From assembly GCA_022361095.1 (NCBI GenBank), contig JAKSBO010000284.1, positions 1 through 8,147 on the forward strand: a stretch of DNA of 8,147 nt. Direction: 5' to 3'. Both the position numbers and the translations under genes were made by a program. The notes beneath the pieces were generated by a model, which saw nothing but the letters and a program-made list of their open reading frames with translations, was not told the origin of the DNA and did not search any database. This document shows positions 6,094-8,147 of the stretch, one piece after another. Numbering within the stretch: the first letter of the stretch is position 1; each line of letters opens with the position of its first letter. The DNA comes from Desulfobacterales bacterium. GTDB lineage: Bacteria > Desulfobacterota > Desulfobacteria > Desulfobacterales > Desulfobacteraceae.

Positions 6094-7515
6094 CTAATAT
6101 GTAAATTTTTCCCGGAAAAAGGGAACCAGCTCATCGATTTTCATACGCTGCTGCTCCATGGTGTCCCGTTCCCGGATGGTGACGGCATTGTCGTCAAGGG
6201 ATTCATAATCAAAGGTAACGCAATAGGGCGTACCGGCTTCATCCTGGCGGCGGTAGCGCTTGCCGATGGAGCCCTGGACGTCAAAATCCATGTTCAGGCC
6301 CAGTTGCTGTACCAGGGTATCAAACACAGACTTTGCATTGTCGGCAATCTTTTTGGCCAAAGGCATTACTGCAATTTTCACAGGCGCCAACTGGTTGTGA
6401 AGATGGAGCACCACCCGGGTATCCCCCTCTTTAATCTCTTCTTCTTCATAGGCGTCGCACAAAAATACCAGAGCGGAACGCTGGACCCCAAGGGAGGGTT
6501 CAATGACAAAGGGGATATATTTCTCTTTGGCAGCCTCGTCAAAATACTTCAAATCCTTGGAAGAGAACTCCATGTGCTGGTTCAGGTCATAGTTGGTCCG
6601 GGAAGCGATGCCGCACAATTCCCCCCAGCCGAACGGATACTGGTATTCAATATCGGCGGTGGCATTGGAGTAATGGGACAATTCGGCATCGTCATGGTCG
6701 CGGAACCGCAGATTTTCCGGGGTTACGCCCAGTCCCAGGTACCAGTCCATGCAGAATTGTTTCCAGAAGTCATGGAACTCAAGCTCCGTACCCGGTTTAC
6801 AGAAATATTCAATTTCCATCTGTTCAAATTCACGGGTCCTGAACACAAAATTGCCCGGGGTAATTTCATTCCGGAATGCCTTGCCGATCTGGGCAATGCC
6901 GAAAGGGACTTTTTTGCGTGAGGTGGTCTGGACATTTTTAAAATTAACAAAGATACCCTGGGCGGTTTCCGGGCGCAGGTAGATATCTTTTCCTTCACCT
7001 TCAACCACACCCTGCTGGGTTTTAAACATCAGGTTAAAGGCTTTGGGCAAAGTCCATTCAAGGCTGCCGCACTGGGGACAGGTGATATTTTTGCCGTTAA
7101 TGAAATCCAGCATATCCTGGGGCGGGGTCTTTTCTCCGGCCCAGTTGGCCGGCTGTTCATCAGAACCGTTGTCATGCTGCCAGTTTTCCACAAGCTTGTC
7201 GGCCCGCTCCCGGGATTTACATTTTTTGCAGTCCATCAGCGGATCGGAAAAACTGCCCACATGGCCTGAGGCTTCCCAGGTGGTGGGGTTCATGAGGATG
7301 GCGGCATCCAGACCCACCATATCAATGCGCTCGGTGACAAATTTTTTCCACCAGGCCTCTTTCAGATTTTTAAGCAGTTCAACCCCTAAAGGCCCAAAAT
7401 CCCAGGCATTGGCAAGTCCGCCGTAAATTTCAGATCCCGGATATACAAAGCCCCTGCGTTTGCAAAGCCCAACGACTTTGTCCATCAATGTTGCTTCTTT
7501 TTTTGGTTTAGCCAT
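6094..7515 (-). CDS. glyS: Glycyl-tRNA synthetase, homodimeric (alpha2) type
   Basis: A class II aminoacyl-tRNA synthetase that charges tRNA-Gly with glycine using ATP in the cytoplasm. At 473 residues it is the single-chain type (also called GlyQS), not the alpha2/beta2 GlyQ+GlyS enzyme common in Proteobacteria. The N-terminus has the family opening [14 protein letters not shown] (20-33). A motif 1 region lies around 66-85 ([10 protein letters not shown]), motif 2 at 214-238 (FRNEITPGN ... FEQMEIEYF) and motif 3 at 339-352 ([14 protein letters not shown], with the class II Arg). Two CxxC pairs, C96/C99 and C146/C149, suggest a zinc ribbon in the insertion. From about 376 to the end is the anticodon-binding domain. 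GGAG (7526-7523) precedes the ATG by 7 bases. A perfect TATAAT lies upstream and a strong terminator downstream. Confidence 0.96.
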   Translation of the reverse strand: MAKPKKEATLMDKVVGLCKRRGFVYPGSEIYGGLANAWDFGPLGVELLKNLKEAWWKKFVTERIDMVGLDAAILMNPTTWEASGHVGSFSDPLMDCKKCKSRERADKLVENWQHDNGSDEQPANWAGEKTPPQDMLDFINGKNITCPQCGSLEWTLPKAFNLMFKTQQGVVEGEGKDIYLRPETAQGIFVNFKNVQTTSRKKVPFGIAQIGKAFRNEITPGNFVFRTREFEQMEIEYFCKPGTELEFHDFWKQFCMDWYLGLGVTPENLRFRDHDDAELSHYSNATADIEYQYPFGWGELCGIASRTNYDLNQHMEFSSKDLKYFDEAAKEKYIPFVIEPSLGVQRSALVFLCDAYEEEEIKEGDTRVVLHLHNQLAPVKIAVMPLAKKIADNAKSVFDTLVQQLGLNMDFDVQGSIGKRYRRQDEAGTPYCVTFDYESLDDNAVTIRERDTMEQQRMKIDELVPFFREKFTY

Positions 7516-7579
7516 TTTTTTACTCCATGTTCCCTAACCGCCCGGATGGTGTCCAGGGTCAGCCCGTTAATTTATCAAT

Positions 7580-7608
7580 ATTATACTTTAATAATAATCC
7601 ATTGAAAT
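7580..7608 (-). promoter_or_regulatory. Putative glyS promoter
   Basis: On the minus strand a perfect TATAAT (7585-7580) lies about 16 bases after TTTCAA (7607-7602), a weak -35. The start would be near 7573, leaving a leader of about 57 bases. That is too short for a T-box riboswitch, and none is seen. Confidence 0.5.
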
Positions 7609-7702
7609 TTTTACTTTTAAAAAGAGGTTGAATATACATGATTTTTATATTTTGCTGAACTGTTTTTTCAAATTTTTATACCGCGGGGAAAGGCATTGTC
7701 AT

Positions 7703-7726
7703 AAATGCAAATGCAAACGCAAATGC
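7703..7726 (+). repeat. Hexamer tandem repeat (AAATGC)4
   Basis: Four contiguous AAATGC units are present, the third reading AAACGC. The run lies between the two divergent promoters, about 9 bases upstream of the -35 facing the small membrane protein gene. Confidence 0.85.
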
Positions 7727-7734
7727 AAAAACCG

Positions 7735-7762
7735 TTGAAATATTATTTTTTTCTCATAAAAT
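7735..7762 (+). promoter_or_regulatory. Promoter of the small membrane protein gene
   Basis: TTGAAA (7735-7740), a 16-base spacer and TAAAAT (7757-7762) match sigma-70 elements at 5/6 each. Transcription would begin near 7769, with a 68-base leader. Confidence 0.6.
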
Positions 7763-7784
7763 AGTTATGCCTTCTCAATTAAAA

Positions 7785-7812
7785 TGATCTGTGATATTGA
7801 ATTACCAGATCA
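7785..7812. promoter_or_regulatory. Inverted repeat in the leader (operator or hairpin)
   Basis: TGATCTG (7785-7791) and CAGATCA (7806-7812) are perfect reverse complements separated by 14 bases. They lie just downstream of the inferred transcription start. It could be a repressor site or a 5' UTR hairpin. Confidence 0.4.
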
Positions 7813-7836
7813 ACAAAATGCGGAGAAAAAGTATTC

Positions 7837-8067
7837 ATGGATGAAAAAACCCCCAGGAAAGAACCACCTCCCCCGCCTAAAATGAGCCCGTACGTATTTA
7901 CCATCATGCTGCTCGGATTCGGGTTGTGGTGCTTTTGGGACGGATGGCTGAATTCAGACCCGGAGATGGCCGAGTATGCGCTTTTCAATCAAGTATTGAG
8001 CGCCGTATTGATTCCCTGGGCCATCTGGGATTTTTTCAACGTCAAAAAGAAATATAAGAAAAAATAA
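7837..8067 (+). CDS. Small two-helix membrane protein, function unknown
   Basis: A 76-residue hypothetical protein. It has a charged, proline-rich N-terminus (five consecutive prolines at 10-14), two likely transmembrane helices (about 18-37 and 49-67) joined by a short acidic loop (NSDPEMAEY), and a very basic tail ending KKKYKKK. Six aromatic Trp/Phe-rich positions sit at the helix ends. The basic tail suggests that both termini face the cytoplasm. Coding is supported by the composition, a strong upstream promoter and GGAG at 7822-7825, although its 11-base spacing is a little long. Its role cannot be inferred from the divergent glyS gene. Confidence 0.75.
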   Translation: MDEKTPRKEPPPPPKMSPYVFTIMLLGFGLWCFWDGWLNSDPEMAEYALFNQVLSAVLIPWAIWDFFNVKKKYKKK

Positions 8068-8147
8068 TACCGTCGTTTTTTCTTTTTATCCGTATTCTCC
8101 CCTCCCACTCAGCGCCTCAGGAACAAGTCAGGATTACAAACGTTTGC
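8068..8147. other. Trailing non-coding end of window
   Basis: A T-rich stretch follows the stop of the small protein gene, but no stem precedes it, so I do not call an intrinsic terminator. Nothing else is recognisable in these 80 bases. Confidence 0.4.

Larger units (their letters stand above)
7516..7836. other. AT-rich divergent intergenic region
   Basis: This spacer of 321 bases is clearly richer in A+T than the flanking genes. It holds outward-facing promoters for glyS and the small membrane protein gene, a hexamer tandem repeat (7703-7726) and a perfect 7-bp dyad (7785-7812). No gene is visible in it. Confidence 0.6.

Noticed and set aside
6079..6921. 280-codon open frame on the plus strand
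   Set aside because: It is antisense to glyS, which is unmistakable.
7818..7844. Eight-codon leader ORF overlapping the start of the small membrane protein gene
   Set aside because: It has no RBS of its own and could easily occur by chance.

Overview
The window looks like a chromosomal stretch of a Gram-negative, roughly 50 % GC bacterium. An outer-membrane phospholipase (OMPLA) implies a diderm. The style of the malyl-CoA lyase, the one-subunit glycyl-tRNA synthetase and the small membrane protein suggest a Desulfobacteraceae-like member of Desulfobacterota. That placement is inference from general resemblance, not from a search.

Layout. Bases 1-502 hold no gene but are highly structured: a 79-base imperfect palindrome (19-97), then two tandem copies (A 108-202, B 199-295) of a ~97-bp repeat, then a probable promoter region with two CRP-like sites (346-361 and 369-384) ahead of a 763-residue unrecognised protein (503-2794, +). 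Facing it is a malyl-CoA lyase-type CitE-family gene (2904-3830, -). A 310-base spacer follows, then an OMPLA with an extra N-terminal domain (4141-5376, +). It converges on a gamma-class carbonic anhydrase-like gene (5461-6018, -), which lies behind the glycyl-tRNA synthetase gene (6094-7515, -) and is separated from it by a strong terminator hairpin. An AT-rich divergent spacer (7516-7836) precedes a 76-residue two-helix membrane protein (7837-8067, +).

How the genes relate. Most genes are single transcription units in alternating orientation, so no operon or obvious shared pathway is visible. The possible exception is glyS followed by the carbonic anhydrase gene, which could be reached by read-through.

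The most unusual signal is non-coding. A third copy (C) of the 97-bp repeat lies inverted at 5385-5481, 82/97 identical to copy B without gaps. It supplies the last codons and stop of the carbonic anhydrase gene and a terminator-like hairpin for the phospholipase gene. The copies thus bracket the unknown protein, the lyase and the phospholipase as inverted flanks. The second lead is the unknown 763-residue protein itself, with Cys-x-Cys beta domains, a Trp-Pro-Pro linker and a promoter in near-ideal CRP geometry.
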